DNA from: an uncultured Saprospiraceae bacterium
GTDB lineage: Bacteria > Bacteroidota > Bacteroidia > Chitinophagales > Saprospiraceae
DNA length: 64,000 nucleotides
Assembly: GCA_938001865.1 (NCBI GenBank)
Contig: CALLAW010000005.1
Coordinates: 1 to 64,000, forward strand
Direction of reading: 5' to 3'
The translations under genes were made by a program, and so were the position numbers. Every line of letters starts with the position of its first letter. Position 1 is the stretch's first letter. Positions 26,972-36,814 of this stretch are shown here, in pieces. Below the pieces are notes generated by a model that was not told where the DNA came from, searched no databases, and saw nothing but the letters and a program-made list of their open reading frames with translations.

Positions 26972-28186
26972 ATGTCTGATAACTGGCAGGTAGGTAAGCA
27001 AAAAACTAAGGGAATACGAAAAGATACTGAGTACACTATATTAGTAGCCGTATCTGATAAGAGTCAAAAGACAGAGCAAGTCCAAGAGCATATCGACGAA
27101 CTAGAGTTCCTCGCGGAGACAGCCGGCGCTAAGACCAAAAAAATCTTTATCCAAAATCTCCAACACCCTGACAAGAGAACATATGTCGGTAAAGGAAAAT
27201 TAGAAGAAATAGCCCTCTACATCGAAGAGAATGAAGAGATCAATATGGTCATCTTTGACGATGATCTTACCGGGAAGCAGACAAGTATCTTAGAAGAAGA
27301 GCTCAAAGTCAAAATCATCGATAGGAGTAGTCTGATCCTAGACATCTTTGCCAAGAGAGCACAGACATCACAAGCCAAGACTCAAGTAGAACTAGCTCAG
27401 ATGCAGTATATGCTCCCAAGACTCCGAGGACTCTGGACTCACCTCGAGAGACAGCGTGGTGGTATCGGTATGAGAGGACCAGGTGAGATGGAGATAGAGA
27501 CAGATAGGAGGATAGTCAGAGATAAGATCTCTCATCTCAAAAAGAAACTAGAAAAGATAGACCGCCAATCACAGAACCAAAGAAAAAATCGCGGCGACCT
27601 CATCAGAGTATCACTCGTAGGATATACCAATGTAGGCAAGTCTACTCTGATGAATACACTGAGTAAGTCCGAAGTATTTGCAGAGAACAAACTCTTCGCC
27701 ACTCTCGACACCACTGTACGCAAAGTAGTGATAGATCGGATGCCATTCCTCTTGTCAGACACCGTAGGATTCATCAGGAAACTCCCACATCACCTCATTG
27801 AGAGCTTCAAGTCTACTCTCGACGAAGCTAAAGAAAGTGACCTCGTACTCCACGTCGTAGACATCTCTCATCCAACATATGAAGACCAGATCGTCACTGT
27901 CAACAATACTCTCAAAGACCTCCAAGCAGATGACAAGCCTACTCTCATGATACTCAACAAGATAGATGCCTACAGAGAGAAGTACTTCGATGAGATGCTA
28001 GATAAGGAGACCAAGGTTGAGATCATTGACACTCTCAAGCAAAGACTTTCCAATGAATATGGAGTACAGACCATCATGATCTCAGCGAAGACTAAAGAGA
28101 ACCTCCCCGAACTGAAATCTCTCCTCCAAACTCTGATCGAAGACCTCTACAAAGAACGTTATCCATACATCACAAAGACTTGGTAA
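26972..28186 (+). CDS. hflX: GTPase HflX
   Basis: 404 residues. An N-terminal HflX domain (residues 1-165) includes the glycine-rich GGIGMRGPGE motif, a helical linker reaches to about 205, and a TRAFAC GTPase domain follows with G1 GYTNVGKST at 217-225, G3 DTVGFI, G4 NKID and G5 SAKT. HflX binds the 50S subunit and splits stalled or stressed 70S ribosomes. The ATG at 26972 starts a short Bacteroidota-type N-terminus. Transcribed with or just before the M29 aminopeptidase gene (95-bp gap). Confidence 0.96.
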   Translation: MSDNWQVGKQKTKGIRKDTEYTILVAVSDKSQKTEQVQEHIDELEFLAETAGAKTKKIFIQNLQHPDKRTYVGKGKLEEIALYIEENEEINMVIFDDDLTGKQTSILEEELKVKIIDRSSLILDIFAKRAQTSQAKTQVELAQMQYMLPRLRGLWTHLERQRGGIGMRGPGEMEIETDRRIVRDKISHLKKKLEKIDRQSQNQRKNRGDLIRVSLVGYTNVGKSTLMNTLSKSEVFAENKLFATLDTTVRKVVIDRMPFLLSDTVGFIRKLPHHLIESFKSTLDEAKESDLVLHVVDISHPTYEDQIVTVNNTLKDLQADDKPTLMILNKIDAYREKYFDEMLDKETKVEIIDTLKQRLSNEYGVQTIMISAKTKENLPELKSLLQTLIEDLYKERYPYITKTW

Positions 28187-28281
28187 GAGATCTCTGAAAA
28201 AAGCCAAATCACACATTTGCACGTAAGTGGCTGTAACCACTCATCCATCCTGATTGAATAAAAAAAAATACGATATCACTC

Positions 28282-29370
28282 ATGCTAAAGAAATATGCCA
28301 AACTCCTCACCAGATACTGTCTCTACCTCCAGCCTGGCGAAAAACTCTTCATCAGGAGTACTACGCTTGGCGAACCTCTAGTCAGAGAGGTCTATAGAGA
28401 GGCTCTCAAGCTAGGAGCTATCGTAGAGTATGAGCTGAGTATGCAGGATGCTTCCAAGATCTTCTTCCAAGAGGCAAGCGATGCTGCTCTCCGACATACT
28501 CCGACACTGTATAATCATGCGATGAGAGACTTCGATGCTTACCTCTATATCAGAGCACCTTACAATCTGATGGAAACTAAAGAGACTGACCCCTCTAGGC
28601 AAAAAATGAGACAACAAGCTCTCTCAGAACCAAGCAAAATCTACTTCCGTCGTACAGGTGATGGTGAGATGAAGCGTAGCCTCTGCCAATATCCCACTAA
28701 TGCCAATGCACAGATGGCAGGCATGTCACTAGACGACTATACTGACTTCATCATGCAAGCATGCTACCTCACCGAAGACGATCCAGCAGCACACTGGAAA
28801 GCACTCAGCAAGACTCAACAACGGATCGTAGACTACCTCAATGATGTCTCATGGATGCGGTACAAAGCAAGTCACACAGACATCCAATTCAGTGTCGAAG
28901 GCCGTACTTGGATTAACTCTGATGGCAAGACGAATATGCCAAGTGGAGAGGTATTCTCCGCTCCGATAGAAGACAGCGTCCAAGGGAAGATACACTTCAC
29001 ACATCCTAGTGTCTATCGAGGTGTAGAAGTCGAGGGGATTACACTGACCGTAGAGCAAGGAAGAGTCATCTCCTACTCTGCGACCAAGGGACAAGAGCTG
29101 CTAGATACCATCTTCAATATCGAAGGGGCTGATCACTTTGGCGAAGTAGCCATCGGGACTAACTATCAGATCCAAAGAGCCACTAAAAACATCCTCTTCG
29201 ATGAGAAAATCGGTGGAACCATCCATATGGCCGTAGGTCAGAGCTACTATCAATGTGGTGGAAAAAATACCTCAAGTATCCACTGGGATATGATTACAGA
29301 TATGAGTAAAGATGGTCAAATCTATGCTGATGGCAAACTCATCTATGAGAAAGGTAAATTCCTAATCTGA
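28282..29370 (+). CDS. M29-family aminopeptidase
   Basis: 362 residues, somewhat shorter than the ~410 of characterised thermophilic M29 aminopeptidases. The family pattern is visible: N-terminal KYAKLLTRYCLYLQPGEKLFIRS, a segment with NSDGKTNMPSGEVFSAP carrying metal-ligand Glu, then GVEVEGITLT, and a C-terminal GTNYQI, HMAVGQSYY and IHWDMITDM that supply the remaining Glu, His and Asp metal ligands. It removes N-terminal residues from peptides in the cytoplasm using a two-metal site. No signal peptide. Confidence 0.92.
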   Translation: MLKKYAKLLTRYCLYLQPGEKLFIRSTTLGEPLVREVYREALKLGAIVEYELSMQDASKIFFQEASDAALRHTPTLYNHAMRDFDAYLYIRAPYNLMETKETDPSRQKMRQQALSEPSKIYFRRTGDGEMKRSLCQYPTNANAQMAGMSLDDYTDFIMQACYLTEDDPAAHWKALSKTQQRIVDYLNDVSWMRYKASHTDIQFSVEGRTWINSDGKTNMPSGEVFSAPIEDSVQGKIHFTHPSVYRGVEVEGITLTVEQGRVISYSATKGQELLDTIFNIEGADHFGEVAIGTNYQIQRATKNILFDEKIGGTIHMAVGQSYYQCGGKNTSSIHWDMITDMSKDGQIYADGKLIYEKGKFLI

Positions 29371-29404
29371 TCTCCGCTATATTCAGAATTGTTAGGCACA
29401 TTTC

Positions 29405-29412
29405 TATCTTTG
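29405..29412 (+). promoter_or_regulatory. putative -7 box directly before the acyltransferase start
   Basis: TATCTTTG matches the consensus exactly and ends only 4 bp before the ATG at 29417. If used, transcription would start at or next to the start codon, giving a leaderless mRNA. A TTG lies 13 bp upstream, closer than a standard -33. Confidence 0.45.
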
Positions 29413-29416
29413 CACC

Positions 29417-30547
29417 ATGGTATATTTCTTCTTAAGATCTCTTGTCAAGTTGACCCTCAGGATGTATTTCAAAAACATTGAGATCACTGGTCATCATCAT
29501 ATCCCCAAGGACAAACCAGTCATCTTCGTAGGGAATCATCCAAGTGCCTTCATGGAGCCTATCCTATTAGCTTGCTGGACATGGCGACCCCTCTACTTCA
29601 TGATAAGAGGTGACATGTGGAAGAAGAAAGCACTCGCGTGGCTACTCGATGCCATCCATGGCGTACCCGTCTACCGCAAGAGTGAAGGCTATAGCTCAGT
29701 CGATGCCAATAAGAAGACATTTGATCGGTGTGTAGAGCTCATTATGGATCACAAACTGCTCATCATATTCGCCGAAGGATCGCATCAGCTCGTCAGACGA
29801 CTCCGAAGCCTCAAGAAGGGTACAGCGAGGATCGTCCATCAAGCCCTCACAGAGAACCCAGACGAAGATGTCTACTTAGTACCTGTCGGAGCTATCTTCA
29901 ATGCTCCACTCCTCCTCAGAAGAGATGTCCATATCTCCATCGGCAAAGCAGTACCACTCAGACAGCACCTCAGCACTACATCCAATGCCGAGTCATACAA
30001 TCAGATCACTGCTGTCATCGAACAAAGCCTAAGTGCAGAACTGCCATCTCTCACAAGTGAAGAAGAATTGATCTATGAGCAACTTATCTACGAGGAGGCA
30101 CAATTTGGCAAGCCATTTTCACAGCAGTGGAGAGATGCTGAGGCGAGATTACACTCCCTCACTCCTGATGACAAAGCACGCCTCATTACCGATACTAAGT
30201 CAGTCGATACTGATCTAGAAAATCAAGTATTGAGCAAGCAACTTCACCTTGGTCATTGGCTCATCTTGATCTTACTTGCGATCCCAGCATGGGTTGGCAA
30301 GCTTCTCCATATGATTCCTATCGCCCTGAGCCAACGCGTTACTAACTCCATCGTCAGGAAGAAGGAATTTTACAGCTCACTCAGGGTTGCGACATTATTG
30401 GTCTTTGTAATCTCTTGGTACTTGATCACAATTGGGATTTCTGCGTTAGTATTTGGGAGTCTTTGGCCGGTCTATGGCATGCTATTGACTGGGTTGATCT
30501 CGCTTCCCTACTTTGATCTCTGGAGAGTTGCTCGAGCTAGGAAGTAA
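29417..30547 (+). CDS. PlsC-type 1-acyl-glycerophosphate acyltransferase family protein
   Basis: 376 residues. The acyltransferase domain occupies residues 20-210 with motif I NHPSAFMEP, motif II GVPVYRKSEG, and motif III FAEGSH followed by LRSLKKGTARI. The family normally has His-x5-Asp (NHPSAFLDP); here the acidic residue is Glu, a conservative change worth noting. Three hydrophobic segments at about 270-370 anchor the protein in the inner membrane, and the C-terminus is basic. It probably acylates a glycerolipid or related acceptor. Start chosen at ATG 29417. Confidence 0.88.
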   Translation: MVYFFLRSLVKLTLRMYFKNIEITGHHHIPKDKPVIFVGNHPSAFMEPILLACWTWRPLYFMIRGDMWKKKALAWLLDAIHGVPVYRKSEGYSSVDANKKTFDRCVELIMDHKLLIIFAEGSHQLVRRLRSLKKGTARIVHQALTENPDEDVYLVPVGAIFNAPLLLRRDVHISIGKAVPLRQHLSTTSNAESYNQITAVIEQSLSAELPSLTSEEELIYEQLIYEEAQFGKPFSQQWRDAEARLHSLTPDDKARLITDTKSVDTDLENQVLSKQLHLGHWLILILLAIPAWVGKLLHMIPIALSQRVTNSIVRKKEFYSSLRVATLLVFVISWYLITIGISALVFGSLWPVYGMLLTGLISLPYFDLWRVARARK

Positions 30548-30633
30548 GAGAGGTGGCAAGAGCATCCAAGTAGCCTCTCCCCTGCATCTCTACTCCGCAT
30601 ATCTCCGCAGATGATCATCCGAGGCATCCATGA

Positions 30634-31836
30634 TTACCTCAGCCATGACTGAGGATCGACCTTACGCTTTCCTTCCCAGATCTCTAAGTGCAGCACTTCA
30701 TTGACAGTACCAATTGATTGTCCTTGGGAGACTACTTGACCTTCGACGACTTGCGTATTGATCACTGGCGAGTAGAGGTGGTAGACTCCATCACTCTGGA
30801 TGAGCACTAGATTGCCATTTTTGATTTGCTCTACTTTGACAATCTTCCCAGATCCGATAGACTTCACTGTCTGAGGCTGAGATGTCCCGATATCGATTCC
30901 ATTGTTGACGACGTAGACGTCTTGCAGTGATGGGTGTCGCTGCCTCCCAAACTTTGAGACCACGGTACCACTTATTGGTCTCGGCAGGTTACCTTTTAGC
31001 TCTATCAATGACTTGGTAGGTGGAGTCACTGAGGCTGGTGGCAGTGAGTGAGAGGATTGTACTGTATGAGTCTGATCGATTGTCTTCTGGATGAAGAGCT
31101 CGATTCTTTGATTGACATTGCCTCGATATCGTCTTGATTCGGCGAGATCTGCTCTGATCGTCTCCTCTTTAGCATTGAGCTCAGCTAAGAGTTGTTCTTG
31201 GAGTACGAGTTGAGCATCGATTGATTCTTTCTCTTGATTGACGGTGATTTGTTGCTTAGCATTTTGGCTGATAGCCGCTTGATAACTTTTATAGAGGGCA
31301 TTAGAGACTTTTTCTACTTGATCGTATTCAGCTTTTTTGGCTTCGATATGTGTATGATACTGCTCAGCCAAGACATTCTGACTAAGGAGCCGATTGATAG
31401 AGTGTGCAGAGAGCATCATATGCAGTGGGCTGATGAGTCTTTGTCGTTTGTAGTTAGCGGCTACGATTGCATAGTACTCAGAGTTGAGCTGGTCTTTGAT
31501 TGCATTGATAGAGTCTAGCTCTGCAGAGATGTGATCAGCATCAGCCTTTAAGATTGTCATCTCCTCTTCGAGCAGTGCTACGAGTCTTTGGCGATCTTCT
31601 ATAGTCTGTCGGATGACTTGCAACTCTTTGAGAGAGGCATCTTGGGTTTTCTGAAGAGATTGGAGGTATTGATTAGATTGATCGATCTTCCGATTGAGTT
31701 CTTGCTGTTGCACTTGGAGGTCTCGTTCGTATTGAGATTGTGCCGTGAGGAGATCAGGTGATAGACTCCACACCAAGAGCAAGAGTATGCCTGTAATGTT
31801 ACTGTGAGACATAGCCAAGAGCTTGAGCCATCTCAT
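30634..31836 (-). CDS. EnvC-like murein hydrolase activator (coiled coil plus degenerate LytM)
   Basis: About 400 residues. A signal peptide ending LLTAQ is followed by a long coiled coil (about residues 40-250, e.g. the Glu/Gln-rich region around QVIRQTIEDRQRLVALLEEE). A C-terminal LytM/M23 fold begins at PISGTVVSKFGRQRHP. Active M23 enzymes have His-x3-Asp and His-x-His; here the first reads NNGID and the second LHLE, so two metal ligands are missing. This is the EnvC pattern: a periplasmic activator of amidases for septal peptidoglycan splitting. Starts at 31860, 31836 and 31812 are all possible; 31836 gives a signal with a charged n-region. It overlaps the TPR gene, so the two are co-translated. 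Confidence 0.88.
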   Translation of the reverse strand: MRWLKLLAMSHSNITGILLLLVWSLSPDLLTAQSQYERDLQVQQQELNRKIDQSNQYLQSLQKTQDASLKELQVIRQTIEDRQRLVALLEEEMTILKADADHISAELDSINAIKDQLNSEYYAIVAANYKRQRLISPLHMMLSAHSINRLLSQNVLAEQYHTHIEAKKAEYDQVEKVSNALYKSYQAAISQNAKQQITVNQEKESIDAQLVLQEQLLAELNAKEETIRADLAESRRYRGNVNQRIELFIQKTIDQTHTVQSSHSLPPASVTPPTKSLIELKGNLPRPISGTVVSKFGRQRHPSLQDVYVVNNGIDIGTSQPQTVKSIGSGKIVKVEQIKNGNLVLIQSDGVYHLYSPVINTQVVEGQVVSQGQSIGTVNEVLHLEIWEGKRKVDPQSWLR

Positions 31837-33247
31837 GATATCTGCTTGCTTGACTTGCATCACCTGCCTTTGCGTAAGCTCTGCCTATGAGGTGATAGAG
31901 CAGAGGATCGTTAGAGTCATCTGCGTTGGATTTTTTCACGAGAGAGTTGACTTGATCTGGATTGCATTTACCTATGAGTAGTCCGATCAGATCACTCATC
32001 ACTGTAGCTCGAGGGTTACCTCCACTGACTAACTTCATCTCATCAGCGTATGCCTGTGCTTCGTCATGATCACCAGACTCATACTGTCCTATACTCTGCC
32101 AGAAATATCCGTCGTATTGATTGGGGTAATAGTCGATTGACTTTTCAGAAAACTGGATAAGGTCTTTGTATTGCTTGAGGTCATAGAGAAGGTTCATCTT
32201 CTGTGACCAGACTGTATAGACTGCATCATTGAGTGCTAGAGTCTTATCATAACTCTTCAGTGCGGGGAGGAGCTCACCGGTAAGATACATAATGTCACCT
32301 CGGATGGCATAGGCCTTTGCTTCGTCAGGATAGCGTGTGATGATCTTATCAGAGAGAGACTGCAGTGCTGAGATCAATTGTGGATCTCGATCAGTCTGGA
32401 GCTGCTCCACGTATGGGATGAGCTCCATGATCTTAGCGTCAAATGGCAGGTTAGGGTTATCTATCAATGGTGTGATAGCGTAGAGATATTCGCTATCGGT
32501 AGCTGCTTGCCTGTCTTTGCTTACGATCTGGCGATTAGCAATCACATTGCCTTCATCGATATCTAGCACTTGTCGATAGATTTTTTCTGCTGCCTTTTCT
32601 TTTCCGAGTAAGAGATTCTGGTTAGCGAGTGCATTGAGGATCTCTACATTATATGGTGCTGCTGCTACTGCGGTATTGAGGATCTCTAGCCCTTTGCTGT
32701 AATCTTCTCTCGTATTTACGATCTCTAACATTTTGAATGTAGCCTTATCGGTCACGCCAAATTTTGATTGGATAGTCTCGAGAGTTTGGAGACTTTCTTT
32801 CCAGTTCCCATTTTGCAATGCATTATTAGCGATACGATAGAGGAAGACAGAGTTATCTGGTTCCATTTGACTGACAGTCAACAGTGCTTGATTAGCAGCA
32901 GTGAAGTCCATCATGAGTTCGTTGATATCTACTGTAAGTAGGTGATACCACTTATTCTGCGGGCTGAATGATACGGCCTTATTAGCGTAGTCAATGGCCT
33001 TGCGATAGTCCTTATGAGTGACGTGGAGTCTAGCGAGTTGATAGTTGATCTCTGGATTACGGCGATCCTTTTCAAGGCACTTGAGGAGTTTCTCTTCTTG
33101 CTTATCTGAGTTATTGAGGTATTTATCGATTTCGGCTTCGATAAATGTCGTCTCAAGGTCTACAGTAGCTTGTGTAATCGCTTGTGCAAATGCCACAGAT
33201 ATCTGTAAGACGAGGCAAGTTACAAGTGAGATAAGTCTATACTTCAT
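31799..33247 (-). CDS. secreted TPR-repeat protein
   Basis: 482 residues from the ATG at 33247; the frame extends 18 codons upstream but MKYRLISLVTCLV begins a proper signal peptide ending AFAQA. The mature protein is made of tetratricopeptide repeats, e.g. around KDYRKAIDYANKAVSFSP, GKEKAAEKIYRQVLDID and GELLPALKSYDKTLALN. These form a periplasmic superhelical scaffold for protein contacts. It overlaps the EnvC-like gene, and this TPR-EnvC order is one I associate with Bacteroidota, suggesting a shared role in cell-wall separation. Confidence 0.85.
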   Translation of the reverse strand: MKYRLISLVTCLVLQISVAFAQAITQATVDLETTFIEAEIDKYLNNSDKQEEKLLKCLEKDRRNPEINYQLARLHVTHKDYRKAIDYANKAVSFSPQNKWYHLLTVDINELMMDFTAANQALLTVSQMEPDNSVFLYRIANNALQNGNWKESLQTLETIQSKFGVTDKATFKMLEIVNTREDYSKGLEILNTAVAAAPYNVEILNALANQNLLLGKEKAAEKIYRQVLDIDEGNVIANRQIVSKDRQAATDSEYLYAITPLIDNPNLPFDAKIMELIPYVEQLQTDRDPQLISALQSLSDKIITRYPDEAKAYAIRGDIMYLTGELLPALKSYDKTLALNDAVYTVWSQKMNLLYDLKQYKDLIQFSEKSIDYYPNQYDGYFWQSIGQYESGDHDEAQAYADEMKLVSGGNPRATVMSDLIGLLIGKCNPDQVNSLVKKSNADDSNDPLLYHLIGRAYAKAGDASQASRYHEMAQALGYVSQ

Positions 33248-33315
33248 AGTTAATTTGGTCAACGCCGATCGTAATTTTAGGGTCTTCAAAATTAACAACA
33301 CTCTGCCATCTTTTT

Positions 33316-34746
33316 TTATTCTATTATTGTGATTTTTAACATATTGGATCTAAATCTCTTGTAGAGAGGCATTGATCCAGTATTGACCATCGTATCTCCT
33401 ACTTTGAGGTGACCTCGTTCTTTGAGGATCACTTCGATATCAGCTATGGTCCCATCTGTAGACTCAAACTTATCGTAAAAGAATGGCTTAACACCCCAGA
33501 TGAGATTCAGAGTGGGGAGCAACTCTCTCACTGAGGAGAAGATAAATATCCTTGCACTTGGTCTATAACTTGCTAACTTGAATGCAGTATATCCCGTCAC
33601 TGTCAATCCACAGAGTGCATCAGCTTTGACATCCTCGGCTATCTTAGAGGCGCTGATACAGATCGTATCACTGTAGTAGGTCTCTGATCCTCTATTGGGT
33701 TTTGGTCGTTTATCCTGGAGCTCGTAGTGCTTCTCTGCATCGGCGATGATCTTACTCATCGTCTCTACTACGAGTGCTGGGTGATCACCGACTGAGGTCT
33801 CTCCGCTGAGCATCACAGCATCAGTCCCATCTAGTACAGCATTAGCGACATCAGCGACCTCTGCTCGAGTTGGAGATGGATTAGTGATCATTGATTCCAT
33901 CATCTGCGTAGCCACGATTACGGGCTTAGCCTTCTGGATACACTTCCTGATGATCTGCTTCTGGATGTATGGGAGTTTTTCGAGAGGAACCTCCACACCT
34001 AGGTCTCCCCTTGCAACCATGATCGCATCTGTGACTTTGATGATCTCTTTGATATTGGCAACTGCCTCTGGCTTCTCGATCTTGGCGATTACTTTAGCAC
34101 CATGATTACCCTCAGCGATCAATTCTTTGAGTTCGATGATATCTTGAGCTTCTCTGACGAATGATAAGGCAATCCAGTGTACCGGAAGTGTCAATATAAA
34201 GTCGAGATCTTCTCTATCTTTCTTCGTAAGACTTGGGAGAGAGATATTAGTATCTGGGAGGTTGACACCCTTATTAGACTTCAGTACGCCACCAAAGAGA
34301 GCTTTGAGCTTGACATTCTTATCGCCATCTGACTCTACTACCTCGAAGACTAGCTTGCCATCATCGCAGAGCACCTTCTCTCCGACATTGACATCTTGAG
34401 CAAAGCTCGTATAGCTCATATATGCCTTATCAGATGTACCGATACACTTCTCTGATGTGAATGTGATGATATCACCAGACTTGACAGGCTGTCCACCATC
34501 CTTCATCTCACCGACTCTGAGCTTAGGACCTTGTAAGTCTGCAAGGATACCTACATTCAGATTGTGTTCTTTATTGATCTTTATTATCCTATCGACTACT
34601 ACCTTCTTATCTGCATGGTTACCATGCGAAAAGTTGAGTCTAAGGACATCTGCGCCAGCCCTGATGAGATCTTTGAGTTGTTCCTCTCCAGAGCAAGCTG
34701 GTCCAAGGGTAGCTACAATCTTAGTATTTTGGTGTTTGATTTTCAT
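33316..34746 (-). CDS. pyk: pyruvate kinase
   Basis: 476 residues. Converts phosphoenolpyruvate and ADP to pyruvate and ATP, the last step of glycolysis. Landmarks: KIVATLGPACSG at the N-terminus, LRLNFSHG, the active-site signature IAKIEKPEAVANI, MVARGDLGVEVP, and ATQMMESMITNPSPTRAEVADVANAV. The C-terminal regulatory domain ends at LKITIIE. Monocistronic; in Bacteroidota pyk often lies near acpP-fabF-rnc, as here, where it is divergent from acpP. Confidence 0.97.
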   Translation of the reverse strand: MKIKHQNTKIVATLGPACSGEEQLKDLIRAGADVLRLNFSHGNHADKKVVVDRIIKINKEHNLNVGILADLQGPKLRVGEMKDGGQPVKSGDIITFTSEKCIGTSDKAYMSYTSFAQDVNVGEKVLCDDGKLVFEVVESDGDKNVKLKALFGGVLKSNKGVNLPDTNISLPSLTKKDREDLDFILTLPVHWIALSFVREAQDIIELKELIAEGNHGAKVIAKIEKPEAVANIKEIIKVTDAIMVARGDLGVEVPLEKLPYIQKQIIRKCIQKAKPVIVATQMMESMITNPSPTRAEVADVANAVLDGTDAVMLSGETSVGDHPALVVETMSKIIADAEKHYELQDKRPKPNRGSETYYSDTICISASKIAEDVKADALCGLTVTGYTAFKLASYRPSARIFIFSSVRELLPTLNLIWGVKPFFYDKFESTDGTIADIEVILKERGHLKVGDTMVNTGSMPLYKRFRSNMLKITIIE

Positions 34747-35056
34747 AAGTGATAGGTGTTAGTACTATCACAATACTACATAAATAATACCAAGGTTTCT
34801 GCTAATCACATTTAAACTTAGTGGATTAATTTGCCGAATATCCTCAATTCAAGCTTTAATAATTTTGAATTAATCTTCAATTGCGGGAACAAATATTGTA
34901 TTGAGTCACTTATTTGAATTGATAAGCGGTGAATATTGAATATTTGCAACTATTGTACTCATGGAATGTAAGAGCATTTAAAATTGATAAAAATGTCCAA
35001 GTGCTTGTAAATACAAGTGTTTATGTTTTTATTTGCATTCCAAAATTTTAAAAATT
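34747..35056. other. divergent promoter region of pyk and acpP
   Basis: 310 bp of very AT-rich sequence without a gene. A short palindrome CTTGTA-AA-TACAAG at 35004-35017 about 40 bp before acpP may be an operator. Several TATTTG-like words are present but none matches the full -7 consensus. Confidence 0.45.
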
Positions 35057-35293
35057 ATGTCTGAAATCGCAGAAAAAGTAAAGAAAATTATTGTTGACAA
35101 GCTAGGAGTTGATGAAGCTGAAGTTTCGAATGAAGCAAGTTTCACTAACGACTTAGGAGCTGACTCACTGGATACTGTAGAGCTCATTATGGAGTTTGAG
35201 AAGGAATTCGATGTGTCTATTCCTGATGATCAAGCAGAAAACATCGCAACGGTAGGCCAAGCAATTGACTACCTCACAAGCCAAGCTGGATAG
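35057..35293 (+). CDS. acpP: acyl carrier protein
   Basis: 78 residues from the ATG at 35057 (an earlier start would add eight unneeded residues). The phosphopantetheine attachment Ser37 lies in GADSLDTVE, and the protein is acidic and four-helical as usual. It carries growing acyl chains for FAS II. It has its own terminator, so it is made in excess over the downstream fabF. Confidence 0.97.
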   Translation: MSEIAEKVKKIIVDKLGVDEAEVSNEASFTNDLGADSLDTVELIMEFEKEFDVSIPDDQAENIATVGQAIDYLTSQAG

Positions 35294-35337
35294 TTTTACA
35301 GTAGATAAAACTCATCTGACTTAGGTCAAAAAATGAA

Positions 35338-35374
35338 CAAAGGGTCACCTCTAAGAGTGTGGCCCTTTGCTTTT
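35338..35374 (+). terminator. rho-independent terminator after acpP
   Basis: CAAAGGG (35338-35344) pairs with CCCTTTG (35363-35369), with an inner CAC/GTG helix, followed by CTTTT. It separates acpP from fabF transcription at least partly. Confidence 0.65.
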
Positions 35375-35574
35375 AATCCCTATCAACTCTCGAGCATCTT
35401 GACTCAATAGATGTTCTAATTCCAGATCAAAAGTGGTAATTCGCCAAATCTTCTTACATTTACAGCTTGTAAATTAGTCACTACTAAGGACTATTCCAGC
35501 TCGATGGAAGAGTCTTTTGCATTCTGAGTAGTAGGTGATATTTATTCTAAAAATATGAATTATCTGATCGACAA

Positions 35575-36813
35575 ATGAGAAGAGTAGTAATTACAGGTTT
35601 GGGTGCATTGACCCCTATAGGCAATACACTAGATGGCTACAAGGAAGGCCTCTTCAATGGTAAGAGTGGTGCAGGTAGGATTACCAAGTTCGACCCGACT
35701 CACTTCAAGACACAATTTGCCTGCGAGCTAAAAGAAGTCAATGTCGAAGAACATATCGGACGGAAGGAAGCAAGAAGGATTGATCCATTCTCTCAATATG
35801 CACTCATCGTGGCCGAAGAAGCCATGAAAGACTCTGGCATAGACCTCGACTCAGTAGATCGAGATCGGTTTGGGGTGATCTGGGGCAGTGGTATCGGAGG
35901 CTTCAAGACGATAGAAGAAGACATAGAAGACTCTACGACAAGAGAAATTCCTAAATATAGCCCATTCCTCATCCCAAAATTAATCACTGACATCGCTCCG
36001 GGACATATCTCTATCAAGTATGGCTTGCGAGGTCTTAACTATGCAACCGTCTCAGCGTGTGCCTCAGCATCTCATGCAATCATCAATGCAACTGATTATA
36101 TCCGTATGGGGAGAGCAGATCTCATCATGAGTGGTGGTAGCGAAGCAGCCATTACTAAGGCAGGTGTCGGAGGATTCTCATCTATGAAGGCACTTAGCTC
36201 TCGCAATGATGATCCACAGGCAGCCTCTAGACCATTTGATGCAGAGAGAGATGGATTTGTGCTCGGAGAGGGAGGCGGAGCCATTCTCCTCGAAGAACTC
36301 GAACATGCCAAGGCAAGAGGTGCCAAAATCTACGCCGAAGTCGTCGGTGTCGGGATGTCTGCCGATGCTCATCACATCACTGCGCCACACCCAGAAGGAC
36401 TCGGCGCTAGCAATGTCATGAAGTATGCACTCAAAGATGCTGGTCTCAGTACTGCCGATGTAGATTATATCAATGTCCATGGGACATCTACTCCCCTTGG
36501 AGATATCGCAGAGACCAAAGCAATCGGCAAAGTATTCGGAGCAGATGCCTATGATCTCAATATCAGTAGTACTAAGTCTATGACTGGCCACTTACTGGGT
36601 GCAGCTGGGGCTGTGGAGGCGATCGCTGGTATCTTAGCTATCCAACACAACATCATACCTCCGACAATCAATCATCACACTCCTGATCCAGATATTGATC
36701 CTAAGCTCAATCTGACATTCAATCAAGCACAAGAGAAGAAGGTAGACATTGCTCTATCCAATACATTTGGGTTTGGAGGACACAATACAACTGTGATCTT
36801 TAAAAGATACTAA
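35575..36813 (+). CDS. fabF: 3-oxoacyl-ACP synthase II (FabF)
   Basis: 412 residues. Elongates acyl-ACP with malonyl-ACP in fatty acid synthesis. The thiolase-fold catalytic triad is visible: Cys162 in VSACASASHA, His in NVHGTSTPLGD, and His in STKSMTGHLLGAAG. The C-terminal NTFGFGGHN loop is also typical. It follows acpP and is 1 bp from rnc, the conserved acpP-fabF-rnc arrangement of bacteria. Confidence 0.98.
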   Translation: MRRVVITGLGALTPIGNTLDGYKEGLFNGKSGAGRITKFDPTHFKTQFACELKEVNVEEHIGRKEARRIDPFSQYALIVAEEAMKDSGIDLDSVDRDRFGVIWGSGIGGFKTIEEDIEDSTTREIPKYSPFLIPKLITDIAPGHISIKYGLRGLNYATVSACASASHAIINATDYIRMGRADLIMSGGSEAAITKAGVGGFSSMKALSSRNDDPQAASRPFDAERDGFVLGEGGGAILLEELEHAKARGAKIYAEVVGVGMSADAHHITAPHPEGLGASNVMKYALKDAGLSTADVDYINVHGTSTPLGDIAETKAIGKVFGADAYDLNISSTKSMTGHLLGAAGAVEAIAGILAIQHNIIPPTINHHTPDPDIDPKLNLTFNQAQEKKVDIALSNTFGFGGHNTTVIFKRY

Positions 36814-36814
36814 G

